A stretch of DNA of 64,000 nt from Flagellimonas aequoris (GTDB lineage Bacteria > Bacteroidota > Bacteroidia > Flavobacteriales > Flavobacteriaceae): positions 124,001-188,000 of the forward strand of contig NZ_QXFJ01000007.1 in assembly GCF_003584165.1 (NCBI RefSeq), in the 5' to 3' direction. Every line of letters begins with the position of its first letter. The first letter of the stretch is position 1. The translations under genes and the position numbers were made by a program. This document shows, one piece after another, positions 17,389 through 26,542 of this stretch. The notes beneath the pieces were generated by a model. That model worked only from the letters and a program-made list of their open reading frames with translations. It was not told where the DNA came from and did not search any database.

Positions 17389-18531
17389 TCAAAAGGTATT
17401 CTTGAAACGGGATTTGTAGGCCTTTTCATAAATTTCCTCGTAAAGGGGAAGTATGTTGACAATGTCAAACTTGGAGGCTACCTTGAACGCATTGTCCTTG
17501 AATTTCTTCAGAACGGCATCATCCTTCAAAATTTCAATGGCCTTTGCGGCCATGGTCTCCACATCCCCCACATCGGCCAAATACCCAGAAACCCCATCAA
17601 TATTCACCTCTGGGATACCACCGGTATTGCTGGAAATAATGGCAACCTTGTTGATCATGGCTTCCAAAGCGGCCAGACCAAAACTCTCGGATTCCGAAGG
17701 CAACAAAAACAGATCCGAAAAGCAAAGAATCCTGTCAATTTCGTTACTGTTGCCCAAAAACAGCACCTTGTCTTTCAATCCAAGGTCCTCACACATTTTT
17801 TCTGCCCTCTCCTTTTCCGGTCCCTCACCTACCATGATCAATTTGGCAGGTACCACTTTTTGTATCCTGTGAAATATTTTGATTACATCAGGAATCCGCT
17901 TCACCTTTCTAAAATTACTGATGTGGGTCACAATCCGTTCATTTTCCCTAGCCATCATGGATCTTTGGCAATCGGTGTATTCGGGGCGGTATTTGGAAAT
18001 TTCTATAAAATTGGGAACCACTTCGATTTCCTTTTCTATATCGAACAATTCCATCGTGTCTTTTTTCAACGCTTCGGATACGGAAGTAACCACATCGGAT
18101 TTATTGATACTAAAGGTAACAGCTGGTTTGTAAAATGGGTGCTTGCCCACCAAGGTGATATCGGTACCATGAAGCGTAGTGATCATAGGGATGAAAATGC
18201 CAGATTCCTGGAGCATTTTCTTGGCCATATAGCCTGCATAGGCATGTGGAATGGCATAATGTACGTGTAACAGTTCTATATCGTACATTTTGATGGTATC
18301 CACCAATTTGCTCGAGAGTGCCAGTTCATAGGGTTGGTAATGGAAAAGTGGGTACTCGGGCACGTGCACCTCGTGAAAATGGATGTTATTGCCCAAGAGT
18401 TCCAACCGCACAGGCTGTCTATAAGTCACAAAATGGACTTCATGGCCTCTTTCTGCAAGGGCAATCCCTAATTCCGTGGCCACCACTCCACTACCACCAA
18501 AAGTCGGGTAACAAACAATCGCAATTTTCAT
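17389..18531 (-). CDS. bshA: N-acetyl-alpha-D-glucosaminyl L-malate synthase BshA
   Basis: A 380-residue GT4 glycosyltransferase of the first bacillithiol step, joining UDP-GlcNAc and L-malate. The N-terminus MKIAIVCYPTFGGSG is diagnostic, with ATELGIALAERGHEVH following; LLHVHYAIPHA, TLHGTDITLVG and the nucleotide-sugar motif SESESFGLAALEAM are present. The length matches the family. Bacillithiol is a known low-molecular-weight thiol in Bacteroidota. The gene follows the GH3 gene by 29 bases on the same strand, and a lipoprotein gene starts directly after its stop. bshB and bshC are not in the window. Confidence 0.93.
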   Translation of the reverse strand: MKIAIVCYPTFGGSGVVATELGIALAERGHEVHFVTYRQPVRLELLGNNIHFHEVHVPEYPLFHYQPYELALSSKLVDTIKMYDIELLHVHYAIPHAYAGYMAKKMLQESGIFIPMITTLHGTDITLVGKHPFYKPAVTFSINKSDVVTSVSEALKKDTMELFDIEKEIEVVPNFIEISKYRPEYTDCQRSMMARENERIVTHISNFRKVKRIPDVIKIFHRIQKVVPAKLIMVGEGPEKERAEKMCEDLGLKDKVLFLGNSNEIDRILCFSDLFLLPSESESFGLAALEAMINKVAIISSNTGGIPEVNIDGVSGYLADVGDVETMAAKAIEILKDDAVLKKFKDNAFKVASKFDIVNILPLYEEIYEKAYKSRFKNTF

Positions 18532-18560
18532 AAAAACAAATCTAAGGCAATAATCCGTGC

Positions 18561-21473
18561 CTAGTTAATAATGGAATCATAAATAACCTGCTGTATCCGT
18601 GTCCGCAATGCGGAATTGATCAACAAGTTATTGGCAGCAGAGGGATACGTCCTGTTCGACAAAAACACGTATACAATCTCGGCATCTGGATCGGCCCAAG
18701 TATAGGTTCCCGTAAAACCACTATGGCCAAAGCTCTTGCTCGAAACACAACCACAGGTTGGTCCTTTTTCCTCCAATTGGGGCTTGTCAAAACCCACTCC
18801 CCTTCGTACATTTTTATTGCAGAAATAGCAAGTGTTGAATTTTTTAATGGTTCGTTCGTTCAAAAACTGTTCACCTCCGTAATATCCACCCTGCAGGTAC
18901 ATCTGCATAATTATTGCCACTTCATTGGCTGTACTGAAAAGTCCTGCATGTCCCCCAACACCACCCAGCATGGCTGCTCCCATGTCATGCACATAACCCT
19001 GTATCCGCTGATATCTGAAATAGTCGTCCTCTTCTGTGGGAACTATCTCATCCACCTGAAATTTTTTCAAGGGATTGAAAGTAGTCCGCTGAAGCCCCAT
19101 CGGTTTATAGAAAAATTCGTCGACCAATTCATCAATGGGCCGTTGATAGGTCTTCTCAATATATTCCTTGAAAATGTAATACCCCACATCACTGTACCGA
19201 TAGCGATTGGACTTTAAAGTCTGTCTTCCAATCCTGTTATAAATAGAATCCTTGTAGGACCGCGTAAGGTATAAATGATCGGCCACTTTATACGGAAATG
19301 CCTCGGATGGATTGTTCCTGTAAAATTCAGTTGAAGGCTTCCTATCCTTAGTTAGGGTGTCCAGATAAAAGGCTATCCATGAAGGTAATCTGCCATAATG
19401 GGACAGTGCCTTTAAAACCGTGACATCCTTCAGCTCTGTGTCCGCATATTCCGGTATCAAATCCTTAAAAGTGTCATTTAGGGCAATCTTCCCCTCTTCT
19501 TCCATCTTCATGATCATGGGCAGGGTACTCAATATCTTGGTCAACGATGCGAGGTCATAAATAGATTCGGAGATAATATGCTCTTCGGAGTCATAGGTAG
19601 GTTTACCAAAATTTTTGTCATAGATGACCTTCCCTCTTCTGGCCACCAAAACCTGGGCACCAGGAAACATCAACGAATCGATACCATGTTGTACCAACGT
19701 GTCCACCATGGCCAACCCCTCTGAACTCATGCCTACACGTTCTGGAAAACTATAGCCCAATCTTTGAATCGGTTTCATTTCCAATCCGGTACCCATGGGT
19801 AATTCAGTATGGGCGGAAACGGGTAATTTACCGGTGGTACCGATGGCACCGAAAATTGCTTCCGCTGCCTTTTCTTGGGCAATGTCACTGTTTTGATAGG
19901 CCACCACCACACCATCCATGGCATCTAAATTGGGTACATCCAAGAGCGCATAGGGTTTGGTGAAAAGGGTAAGAATAGTGTTGCTGGTCCTTAAGTGCGA
20001 TATTTCTTCCAGCCAATACAACTCGTTCTGTGAAAACTTATATCCCTTCCATGGGCTGGCATTACTCTTATGAAAACCAATGATGACCAAGTTGTAGTTT
20101 GCAAGTTCCGTTTTGTATTCCGAGATACTTTTGGCATCAATTTCCGTAACCTTGAAATATTTGTTCAATGATTTCAAAAAAACGGAACCGGAATCATCAC
20201 CAAAATGTACGTAGGCAATTTTCTTGTTATCCAGTTTTTTGATGGGCATCAACGAAAAATTATTTTTGGCCACCGTGATGGCTCCTTCTATGGCCTCTTC
20301 GTAAAGCACGTCGTTTTCAATGGAATTCAGGTCCTCGTATAAGTTTTCCAGAGATACGGGGTGATAATCGTTCAACCCTACCTTGTACTTCGCTTTCAAT
20401 ATTTTCTTTACGGAAAGGGCCAACCGTTCCTCAGAGATGATTCCCTTATTGTACGCCTCCATCAACTTTACTTTGGCCTTGTCCACATCTTCGGGCATCA
20501 GGAGCACATCGTTACCAGCTAAAAAAGCCTGCAATTCCACTTCCCCATCGGGAGCAAATTGTGAAACAGCCTTCATGTTCAGGGCATCGGTGAAAATCAA
20601 CCCCTGGAAACCCAATTCCTTCTGTAACAAATCCGTGACAATGGCTTTGGACAAGGTGGAAGGGTGTCCTTCCCGGCTTTCCAAGGCTGGAACATCCAAA
20701 TGGGCAACCATTACCGAACTGAGTCCATTTTCCATGGCTTTTCTAAAGGGAAATAATTCTATGGAATCCAGTTCTTCCTTAAATGAATCGATAATGGGTA
20801 AGGCTTTGTGGGAATCCGTTTCCGTATCGCCATGACCAGGAAAATGCTTGCCACAGGACAACACCCCGGCGGCTTCCATTCCTTTTAGGAAGGCTATCCC
20901 TTTTTGCGATACATTTTTTGGGTCTTCTCCAAAAGAGCGGTTCCCAATGATGGGATTTCGTGGATTGTTGTTCACATCCAGATCGGGAGCAAAATTGATA
21001 TGCACCCCCAATCGTTTGGCATGTTTTCCAATTTGATGACCCACCTTTTCCACAATAGTACTATCCTGAATGGCCCCAAGGGTCATGTTCCAAGGAAAGG
21101 CATAGGTGGAATCGAGTCGCATGGCCATGCCCCATTCCGCATCGGTTCCAATAAGTAAGGGAACCTTGGACTCGGATTGGTAGGCATTGGTCAATTTAGC
21201 TTGGGCAGTTGGTGTTCCACTTGAGAATATCACCCCACCGATACCTTCTTGCTTCACTAGGTTCTTGATTTTATCCGTAGCAGCTTTATCCTGATTGGAA
21301 GCAATACTGACCATGAACAACTGCCCTACCCGTTCTTGCAGGGACATGGCATTGTATTGGCTTTCCACCCAAGCCTTTTGCGCTGTGGAATCCATGGTCA
21401 CCAAAGGGTCGGTTTGACCAAAAGATTGAATACAAATGAATAGGAATAGGGAGAAGTAGAGGTTTATCCGCAT
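18561..21473 (-). CDS. GH3 beta-N-acetylglucosaminidase fused to a serine beta-lactamase-like domain
   Basis: A 970-residue exported fusion (signal peptide 1-20, ending QSFGQ). The N-terminal half is a NagZ-like GH3 domain: KHFPGHGDTETDSHKALP near 205-222 carries the catalytic His/Asp loop and FTDALNMKA near 290 the nucleophile Asp. A linker domain (about 380-590) follows. The C-terminal half is a class C beta-lactamase / D,D-peptidase fold with SLTK near 640, YSDVGY near 757 and HSGFTG near 912. The architecture couples cleavage of GlcNAc-MurNAc glycans with a penicillin-recognising hydrolase, fitting periplasmic muropeptide processing (inference). All active-site motifs look intact. Confidence 0.9.
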   Translation of the reverse strand: MRINLYFSLFLFICIQSFGQTDPLVTMDSTAQKAWVESQYNAMSLQERVGQLFMVSIASNQDKAATDKIKNLVKQEGIGGVIFSSGTPTAQAKLTNAYQSESKVPLLIGTDAEWGMAMRLDSTYAFPWNMTLGAIQDSTIVEKVGHQIGKHAKRLGVHINFAPDLDVNNNPRNPIIGNRSFGEDPKNVSQKGIAFLKGMEAAGVLSCGKHFPGHGDTETDSHKALPIIDSFKEELDSIELFPFRKAMENGLSSVMVAHLDVPALESREGHPSTLSKAIVTDLLQKELGFQGLIFTDALNMKAVSQFAPDGEVELQAFLAGNDVLLMPEDVDKAKVKLMEAYNKGIISEERLALSVKKILKAKYKVGLNDYHPVSLENLYEDLNSIENDVLYEEAIEGAITVAKNNFSLMPIKKLDNKKIAYVHFGDDSGSVFLKSLNKYFKVTEIDAKSISEYKTELANYNLVIIGFHKSNASPWKGYKFSQNELYWLEEISHLRTSNTILTLFTKPYALLDVPNLDAMDGVVVAYQNSDIAQEKAAEAIFGAIGTTGKLPVSAHTELPMGTGLEMKPIQRLGYSFPERVGMSSEGLAMVDTLVQHGIDSLMFPGAQVLVARRGKVIYDKNFGKPTYDSEEHIISESIYDLASLTKILSTLPMIMKMEEEGKIALNDTFKDLIPEYADTELKDVTVLKALSHYGRLPSWIAFYLDTLTKDRKPSTEFYRNNPSEAFPYKVADHLYLTRSYKDSIYNRIGRQTLKSNRYRYSDVGYYIFKEYIEKTYQRPIDELVDEFFYKPMGLQRTTFNPLKKFQVDEIVPTEEDDYFRYQRIQGYVHDMGAAMLGGVGGHAGLFSTANEVAIIMQMYLQGGYYGGEQFLNERTIKKFNTCYFCNKNVRRGVGFDKPQLEEKGPTCGCVSSKSFGHSGFTGTYTWADPDAEIVYVFLSNRTYPSAANNLLINSALRTRIQQVIYDSIIN

Positions 21474-21564
21474 AAATACCTTGTCTAAGACATGAACTTA
21501 TTGCTGATAAAAATATTGCATTTGGTCGAGGAATGCACAGAAATTAAGATAATTTAAGAACTCC

Positions 21565-22047
21565 CTAAACAAATCTGGAATGCCAACTTTCACTAGCGGG
21601 CACTTCCCAATTTTCCAAATACTCCTGTTTGGTGGCCACCAAATTATTAAAAACGATGGTGTTGGCGGACACTGCTTTGTCCTTTGCCATTTTCTTGAAA
21701 TCCGTCAGGGGTTTATAGGCGATGTATTCCCCTTGTTTGAAGGAAACGTTCATCCGGTCCATGAGTTCCACTTGGAATTTCTGTTCCAGCGTTTGCATGA
21801 AATGAACGGATGCATCGATGGAGCAACCCGAAGCACTGGCATTGGTCTGGTCCAATCCAATGATGATGAACCTATTGTATTTCATCTCGAATCCGGCGTG
21901 CAAATCACTACCATGGGCGGTCCACTGCTTTAAAAATTCCGATACACTTTGTTGGATATCCTGCAATTCTGATTCCGTAAAGCTTCTGTTGGATTGATAG
22001 ATCCAAATTCGGGAATGATTGGGCAATTCGTTAAACTCTACCAACAT
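21565..22047 (-). CDS. Conserved protein of unknown function
   Basis: A 160-residue soluble protein without signal peptide, membrane segment or Walker motif. It contains RIWIYQSNRSFTESE near the N-terminus, HGSDLHAGFEMKYNRFIII and an SGCSIDASVHFMQ segment with a single Cys. From memory, homologues are often labelled ABC transporter ATPase, which the sequence does not support because there is no P-loop or signature motif. It begins one base after the stop of the CCG-domain Fe-S protein, so it is co-transcribed with the redox pair. A role linked to those proteins is only a contextual guess. Confidence 0.7.
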   Translation of the reverse strand: MLVEFNELPNHSRIWIYQSNRSFTESELQDIQQSVSEFLKQWTAHGSDLHAGFEMKYNRFIIIGLDQTNASASGCSIDASVHFMQTLEQKFQVELMDRMNVSFKQGEYIAYKPLTDFKKMAKDKAVSANTIVFNNLVATKQEYLENWEVPASESWHSRFV

Positions 22048-22048
22048 A

Positions 22049-22834
22049 TCAAATGGAGTTTGCTAATAATTCGGCTACGTCCAAAACCGTAACACTATCT
22101 TCTTTTTCATGTGCCTTGATACCGTCCGTCATCATGGTATTACAATAAGGGCAACCTGTTGCTATGATATTGGGATTGGTTTCCAAGGCATCCTTTGTTC
22201 GTAAAACATTGATGTCCATATCTCCCTTTTCGGGTTCTTTGAACATTTGTCCCCCGCCTGCACCGCAGCACAACGCGGTGGTCTTATGGCGTTTCATTTC
22301 CACCAGTTCCGCATTGGTTTTGGCAAGCACTTCCCTTGGAGCCTCATATACTGTATTGGCCCGACCCAAATAACAGGGATCGTGAAAGGTGATGCGCTTA
22401 CCTTTGTATGTTTCCCCTTGTAAGGTCAGACGGCCTTGATCCAAGAGTTCTTTCAAAAATTGGGTATGGTGCATTACATCATAGGTGCCCCCTAACCCTG
22501 GGTATTCATTTTTTAGGGTATTGAAGGAATGGGGATCGCAGGTCACAATCCTCTTGATTTCATAGCCATTCAGCAATTCAATGTTCATCATGGCCTGCAT
22601 TTGGAACAAAAACTCATTGCCTGCTCTTTTGGCCACATCCCCAGTAGAGCTCTCTTCTTGGCCCAAAACAGCAAAATCAACATTGGCCTTGTTCAACAAC
22701 TTTACGAAAGCCCTGGATATTTTTTTTGCCCTATCATCATAACTTCCGGCAGAACCCACCCAAAACAAAATTTCCGGTTGTTTGCCTTCCGCCATAAACT
22801 CCTGCATGGTTTTCACCTTCAATTGTTCACCCAT
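22049..22834 (-). CDS. CCG-domain (Fe-S)-binding oxidoreductase subunit
   Basis: A 261-residue cytoplasmic protein with two cysteine-rich CCG-type domains: CDPHSFNTLKNEYP with FHDPCYLGR and ALCCGAGGG, and a final ATGCPYCNTMM. These motifs are typical of HdrB/GlpC/LutA-like subunits that carry non-cubane or [4Fe-4S] clusters. It lies directly downstream of a membrane Fe-S partner (10-base gap), and the two probably form a menaquinol-linked redox complex. The electron donor or acceptor is not known. Confidence 0.85.
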   Translation of the reverse strand: MGEQLKVKTMQEFMAEGKQPEILFWVGSAGSYDDRAKKISRAFVKLLNKANVDFAVLGQEESSTGDVAKRAGNEFLFQMQAMMNIELLNGYEIKRIVTCDPHSFNTLKNEYPGLGGTYDVMHHTQFLKELLDQGRLTLQGETYKGKRITFHDPCYLGRANTVYEAPREVLAKTNAELVEMKRHKTTALCCGAGGGQMFKEPEKGDMDINVLRTKDALETNPNIIATGCPYCNTMMTDGIKAHEKEDSVTVLDVAELLANSI

Positions 22835-22844
22835 AGTGCTAGAT

Positions 22845-24173
22845 TTATTCGTTTACCCAGTTTAAGCGGTCCATTTGGTTGTATGGCCAAGGTGCACCGT
22901 TGTTTTCTATGTTGGACATCATGTTGTTCAATTCCATTGGTGCAGCGGACTGTTCCATGACCAAATACCTACGCATTTCCACAATGATGGACAAAGGATC
23001 AATACTAACAGGGCATGCCTGTACACAAGCGTTGCATGTGGTGCACGCCCAAAGCTCTTCCCTACTGATGTAATCGTCCAACAATTGTTTTCCATCGGGT
23101 TTAAACTCCCCTTTGTTGGCATCCATGTTCTTACCTACTTCCTCCAGACGATCACGGGTGTCCATCATGATCTTTCTTGGAGACAATTTTTTACCAGTCT
23201 GGTTGGCAGGGCATTCCGAAGTGCAACGTCCACATTCCGTGCAGGTATAGGCATTCAGCAATTGTACCCAGTTCAGATCCATCACGTCCGAGGCCCCAAA
23301 TTTCTCCGGCACTGCTGCAGCATCCGTGGTAGCAGGTGCAGCAAAGGGGTCCGCATTGGGATCCATCATCAATTTGACCTCATTGGTCACGGATTGCAGA
23401 TTGTCGAGCTGCCCTTTCGGCTTAACTTTTCCAAAATACGTATTCGGGAAGGCCAAAAGAATATGAAGATGTTTGGAATAGTACAAATAGTTCAAAAAAG
23501 CCAAAATGCCCAAGATGTGTAACCACCATGCCGTGCGCTCCACCATCATCAATCCGGATTCGGACATTCCACTCAATAAAGGGGTCAAAAATTGACTGAT
23601 GGGAAATGAACCTGCCCGCACATAATGCTCCGCTCCCATTTGCTGTAATTGGGAATCCGCTGCATTCATCGTCAAAAAGAGCGTCATCAACACGAATTCG
23701 ATATACAGGATCATGTTCCCATCCTTTTTGGGCCATCCCTTCATTTCTGGTTTGATGAATCGTTGCAACCGGATAACATTTCTTCGTATCCAAAATACCA
23801 CCACGGCCACAATGACCAAGAAAGCCAGAATCTCAAATGAGCCTATCAAAAAATTGTATATGGAACCCAAGGAAGAAAACAATCTGTGGGTACCGAACAA
23901 ACCATCCAGGATGATCTCAAGCACTTCAATATTGATGATAATGAACCCTACATAAACAAAAATATGCATGATGCCTGCCACAGGGCGCACCACCATTTTG
24001 GTCTGTCCCAAGGCAATCCGAACCATGTTCTGCCAACGCTGGGGTTTGTTGTCGCTCACATCCACATCTTTCCCCAATTTGATGTTCCTGGAGAGCTTTT
24101 TTACATTCCGGGTAAAGTAGCCCACGCCCACAATGAGGGCTATGGCAAAGAGTATGTTGGGCACGTATTCCAT
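22845..24173 (-). CDS. Membrane (Fe-S) reductase subunit with 4Fe-4S dicluster
   Basis: A 442-residue protein. The N-terminal half has about five or six membrane helices (first at 5-20) like HdrE/NarI-type quinone-interacting subunits. The C-terminal half has two ferredoxin-type cluster motifs, CTECGRCTSECPANQ and CTTCNACVQACPVSID. With the CCG-domain subunit it resembles a split HdrDE-like module widely kept in Bacteroidota. It starts directly next to the MlaD gene stop, so the genes share a transcript. The physiological electron partners are not known. Confidence 0.85.
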   Translation of the reverse strand: MEYVPNILFAIALIVGVGYFTRNVKKLSRNIKLGKDVDVSDNKPQRWQNMVRIALGQTKMVVRPVAGIMHIFVYVGFIIINIEVLEIILDGLFGTHRLFSSLGSIYNFLIGSFEILAFLVIVAVVVFWIRRNVIRLQRFIKPEMKGWPKKDGNMILYIEFVLMTLFLTMNAADSQLQQMGAEHYVRAGSFPISQFLTPLLSGMSESGLMMVERTAWWLHILGILAFLNYLYYSKHLHILLAFPNTYFGKVKPKGQLDNLQSVTNEVKLMMDPNADPFAAPATTDAAAVPEKFGASDVMDLNWVQLLNAYTCTECGRCTSECPANQTGKKLSPRKIMMDTRDRLEEVGKNMDANKGEFKPDGKQLLDDYISREELWACTTCNACVQACPVSIDPLSIIVEMRRYLVMEQSAAPMELNNMMSNIENNGAPWPYNQMDRLNWVNE

Positions 24174-25142
24174 CTACTGATTTTCATTTTGTTCGGCCGG
24201 ATCATTTTCAGGAAGGGTATATTCCTTTTGCTTTTTCCCGAAAACAGAAACATTCACGTAACGTTTGGGGTTTAGCCTGAAGTCCTGTAGCAACAAGTCC
24301 AATTCCCTTGAAGCCGCTGCCAAATTATTATACAGGGCGTCGTCTTTGTGCAATTTACCCAATGAGCCTTCCCCTTCTTCGATTTTGGCCAAAATGCCAT
24401 TGAGTTTACTAACAGTACCTTGGAACTCCGCAAGGGTAGCACCCAAGTCAGCATTGACCAAAGAATCTGAGAGTTTGGAGAAATTGGAGGTGATACGGTT
24501 CACATTTTTCAGGGAGCTGTCCAATTGCATTTTGTTGTTGGCCAGCAACACATTTAAATTATCAGCGCTTCCTTTAAAGGACTTTACCAAGGCATTCAAC
24601 GAAACTATGGTTTCCTGAAGCTGTTTTTTGGTTGGGTCGTCCAAGATTTCATTCACGTTCATCAAAAGGGAATCGGCATTGGAAACGGCCCCTTCTACCT
24701 TCATTTGCAAGGGTGTCAATTTCTGCTGTACCAGTTCCGTGATACCGGGTTTTATTTTAGATTGCAGGGTGTCCCCGGATTTGGCCATTGGCGCTTGGTC
24801 GAATATTGGTACGATCTGTACCCCTTTTCCTCCAATGATTCCTGTATCGAACAATTCGGCGACACTATTTTCAGAAAAATCAAATTCATTGCTCACGGAA
24901 AGGGTCACCAGCAATTTGCCGGAACCATCCTTAAACTTGATACTGGTCACATTGCCGACGTTGTAGCCATTGATGGATACCTGGGTGCCAGGTTGCAATC
25001 CGCCTACATTATCATATACGGCGTAAAATGTTTTGTTGTTATCAAAAAGTGGAGAGGATTTTAAGTAGCTCAGCCCAAAGATAAAGGCCACGATTCCAGC
25101 GACTATGATAATCCCGGTCTTGATTTCCCTGGATAGTTTCAA
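24174..25142 (-). CDS. MlaD/MCE family lipid-transport protein
   Basis: A 322-residue protein with one N-terminal transmembrane helix (about 9-26) and a single MCE domain at about 37-113, including VGGLQPGTQVSINGYNVGNV. A long Ser/Leu/Asn-rich helical region (about 140-270) follows, and the tail is acidic. MCE proteins form hexameric rings or tubes that carry phospholipids between inner and outer membranes. The matching ATPase and permease (mlaFE type) are not adjacent. It sits between the cell-wall amidase (67 bases upstream) and the redox genes. Confidence 0.88.
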   Translation of the reverse strand: MKLSREIKTGIIIVAGIVAFIFGLSYLKSSPLFDNNKTFYAVYDNVGGLQPGTQVSINGYNVGNVTSIKFKDGSGKLLVTLSVSNEFDFSENSVAELFDTGIIGGKGVQIVPIFDQAPMAKSGDTLQSKIKPGITELVQQKLTPLQMKVEGAVSNADSLLMNVNEILDDPTKKQLQETIVSLNALVKSFKGSADNLNVLLANNKMQLDSSLKNVNRITSNFSKLSDSLVNADLGATLAEFQGTVSKLNGILAKIEEGEGSLGKLHKDDALYNNLAAASRELDLLLQDFRLNPKRYVNVSVFGKKQKEYTLPENDPAEQNENQ

Positions 25143-25209
25143 AAGATTCGGTTTACAGTTTAAACAAAATTAGGAATATTTTTTACAAGGAGGACCACTG
25201 ATCTGATGG

Positions 25210-26412
25210 CTACTTTAAAGCATCGGTCAATGGCACCCTGTTTCCATTTTTATAAGCAACAATATATGAGGTGGTATAGCCTTTGGCATCGGCATTCGCC
25301 TTAAGCTTTTTGGCCTCGTCATATGTGTTCGCATTACCATACATATATCGGAACAGATTTTTGTAGGGCTCCTTGGTCATTTGGTCCAATCCATTAAAGT
25401 TTTCACTCTTCAATGGAATGTTTTTGGCACTTGCCATAATCTGTACCTTGTATTCAATTCCTGAACTAGCGGGTGGGGACACCACTTGCGTTTCGGTTTT
25501 TGTTTCCTCTTTTGGTGGTGTTGCCTTGGGTTCCTCTTTGATCGGGGTTTCGTCTTTCTTGGTCTCCTCGGGAACATTCACGGCAACTTCTGTATCCTCT
25601 ACCTTTGGGCTCGGGGTACCTGCCACCGTACCGCTACCCACCTCTTCCTTGTAGGTCAAAACAGCATCGGCAATGGCCTTGCCCATTTCTTGTTGGCCTT
25701 TTTTGGAATTCAGATAACTGCCTTCGTTTTTATTGGTCAGGAACCCAGTTTCTATCAATACACTGGGCATAAAGGTTTGGTGCAATACAATAAAACCGGC
25801 CTGTTTTACCTTTCTGTCCTTCCTATGGAGCCTGCTGGTGAAATTATCCTGCAATTTTTTGCCCAACTGGATGCTTTGTTCCAAAAATTCTTCTTGCATA
25901 ATAGTCAACCCAATAATGGATTCTGGGGAGTTGATATCATACTCGGCATAGCGAGTGGCATAGTCATCCTCCAAATAAATTACGGAGTTCTCTTTTTTGG
26001 CCACTTCAAAATTTTGTCGGTTGGCATGCAATCCCAAAACAAAGGTCCCCGCGCCATTGGCATCCGAATTGTGGGAGTCACAATGTACCGAAACGAATAA
26101 ATCGGCATTGGCCTGATTGGCAATCTGCCCACGAACGAACAAATCTACAAAGGTGTCATCATCCCGTGTATATACCACTTTAATGCTTGGGTCTTTCTCC
26201 AATTCTTCCCCGGCCTTGAGAACAATAGCCAAGGCAATATCCTTCTCCAAATATCCATTTCCAAGGTTTCCGGGGTCATGGCCGCCATGTCCAGCATCCA
26301 ATACAACCACAAACTTATCTTTCGGCGGCACCTTAGCTTTATTTTTTGTAAAAGATGTCAACGGTAGGACAAAGAGAAGAAAAACTAAAAATGCTGACCG
26401 ACTTTTATTCAT
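25210..26412 (-). CDS. N-acetylmuramoyl-L-alanine amidase (Amidase_3) with SPOR-like tail
   Basis: The start is the ATG at 26412, which opens a signal peptide (MNKSRSAFLVFLLFVLPLTS); the frame stays open upstream without a signal. The product has 400 residues. Amidase_3 zinc ligands are visible as His42 (DAGHGG), Glu56 and His110 (VSVHCDSH), with catalytic Glu221 in LIETGFLTN. A Pro/Glu/Thr-rich linker (about 255-320) leads to a C-terminal YKVQIMAS segment like a SPOR or related glycan-binding domain. The role is septal or peripheral murein cleavage. It diverges from lptD over a 130-base region. Confidence 0.9.
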   Translation of the reverse strand: MNKSRSAFLVFLLFVLPLTSFTKNKAKVPPKDKFVVVLDAGHGGHDPGNLGNGYLEKDIALAIVLKAGEELEKDPSIKVVYTRDDDTFVDLFVRGQIANQANADLFVSVHCDSHNSDANGAGTFVLGLHANRQNFEVAKKENSVIYLEDDYATRYAEYDINSPESIIGLTIMQEEFLEQSIQLGKKLQDNFTSRLHRKDRKVKQAGFIVLHQTFMPSVLIETGFLTNKNEGSYLNSKKGQQEMGKAIADAVLTYKEEVGSGTVAGTPSPKVEDTEVAVNVPEETKKDETPIKEEPKATPPKEETKTETQVVSPPASSGIEYKVQIMASAKNIPLKSENFNGLDQMTKEPYKNLFRYMYGNANTYDEAKKLKANADAKGYTTSYIVAYKNGNRVPLTDALK

Positions 26413-26488
26413 AAGAACTGCTTGATTATAGTGCTCTGTATTGGTTAAAAATATGGTAATCCCACATAAGTAGACCAAAAAATATATG

Positions 26489-26496
26489 TAAGTTTG
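26489..26496 (+). promoter_or_regulatory. Candidate -7 element for lptD
   Basis: TAAGTTTG matches the Bacteroidota -7 consensus TAnnTTTG in the 130-base divergent region between the amidase and lptD genes, 46 bases before the lptD start. No clear -33 TTG is found at standard spacing. Confidence 0.4.
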
Positions 26497-26542
26497 GGGC
26501 CAAAAACTGGGCCAAACTAGCACAAAAATAGGATTTATCACG

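Noticed and set aside
17368..18270. 300-codon frame opposite bshA
   Set aside because: Antisense to a complete bshA gene with all motifs; His/Phe-rich composition typical of shadow frames.
21565..22047. ABC transporter ATPase as product name
   Set aside because: No Walker A, Walker B or signature motif; the name has no support in the sequence.
22875..23522. 215-codon frame opposite the membrane Fe-S gene
   Set aside because: Antisense shadow of a well supported gene.
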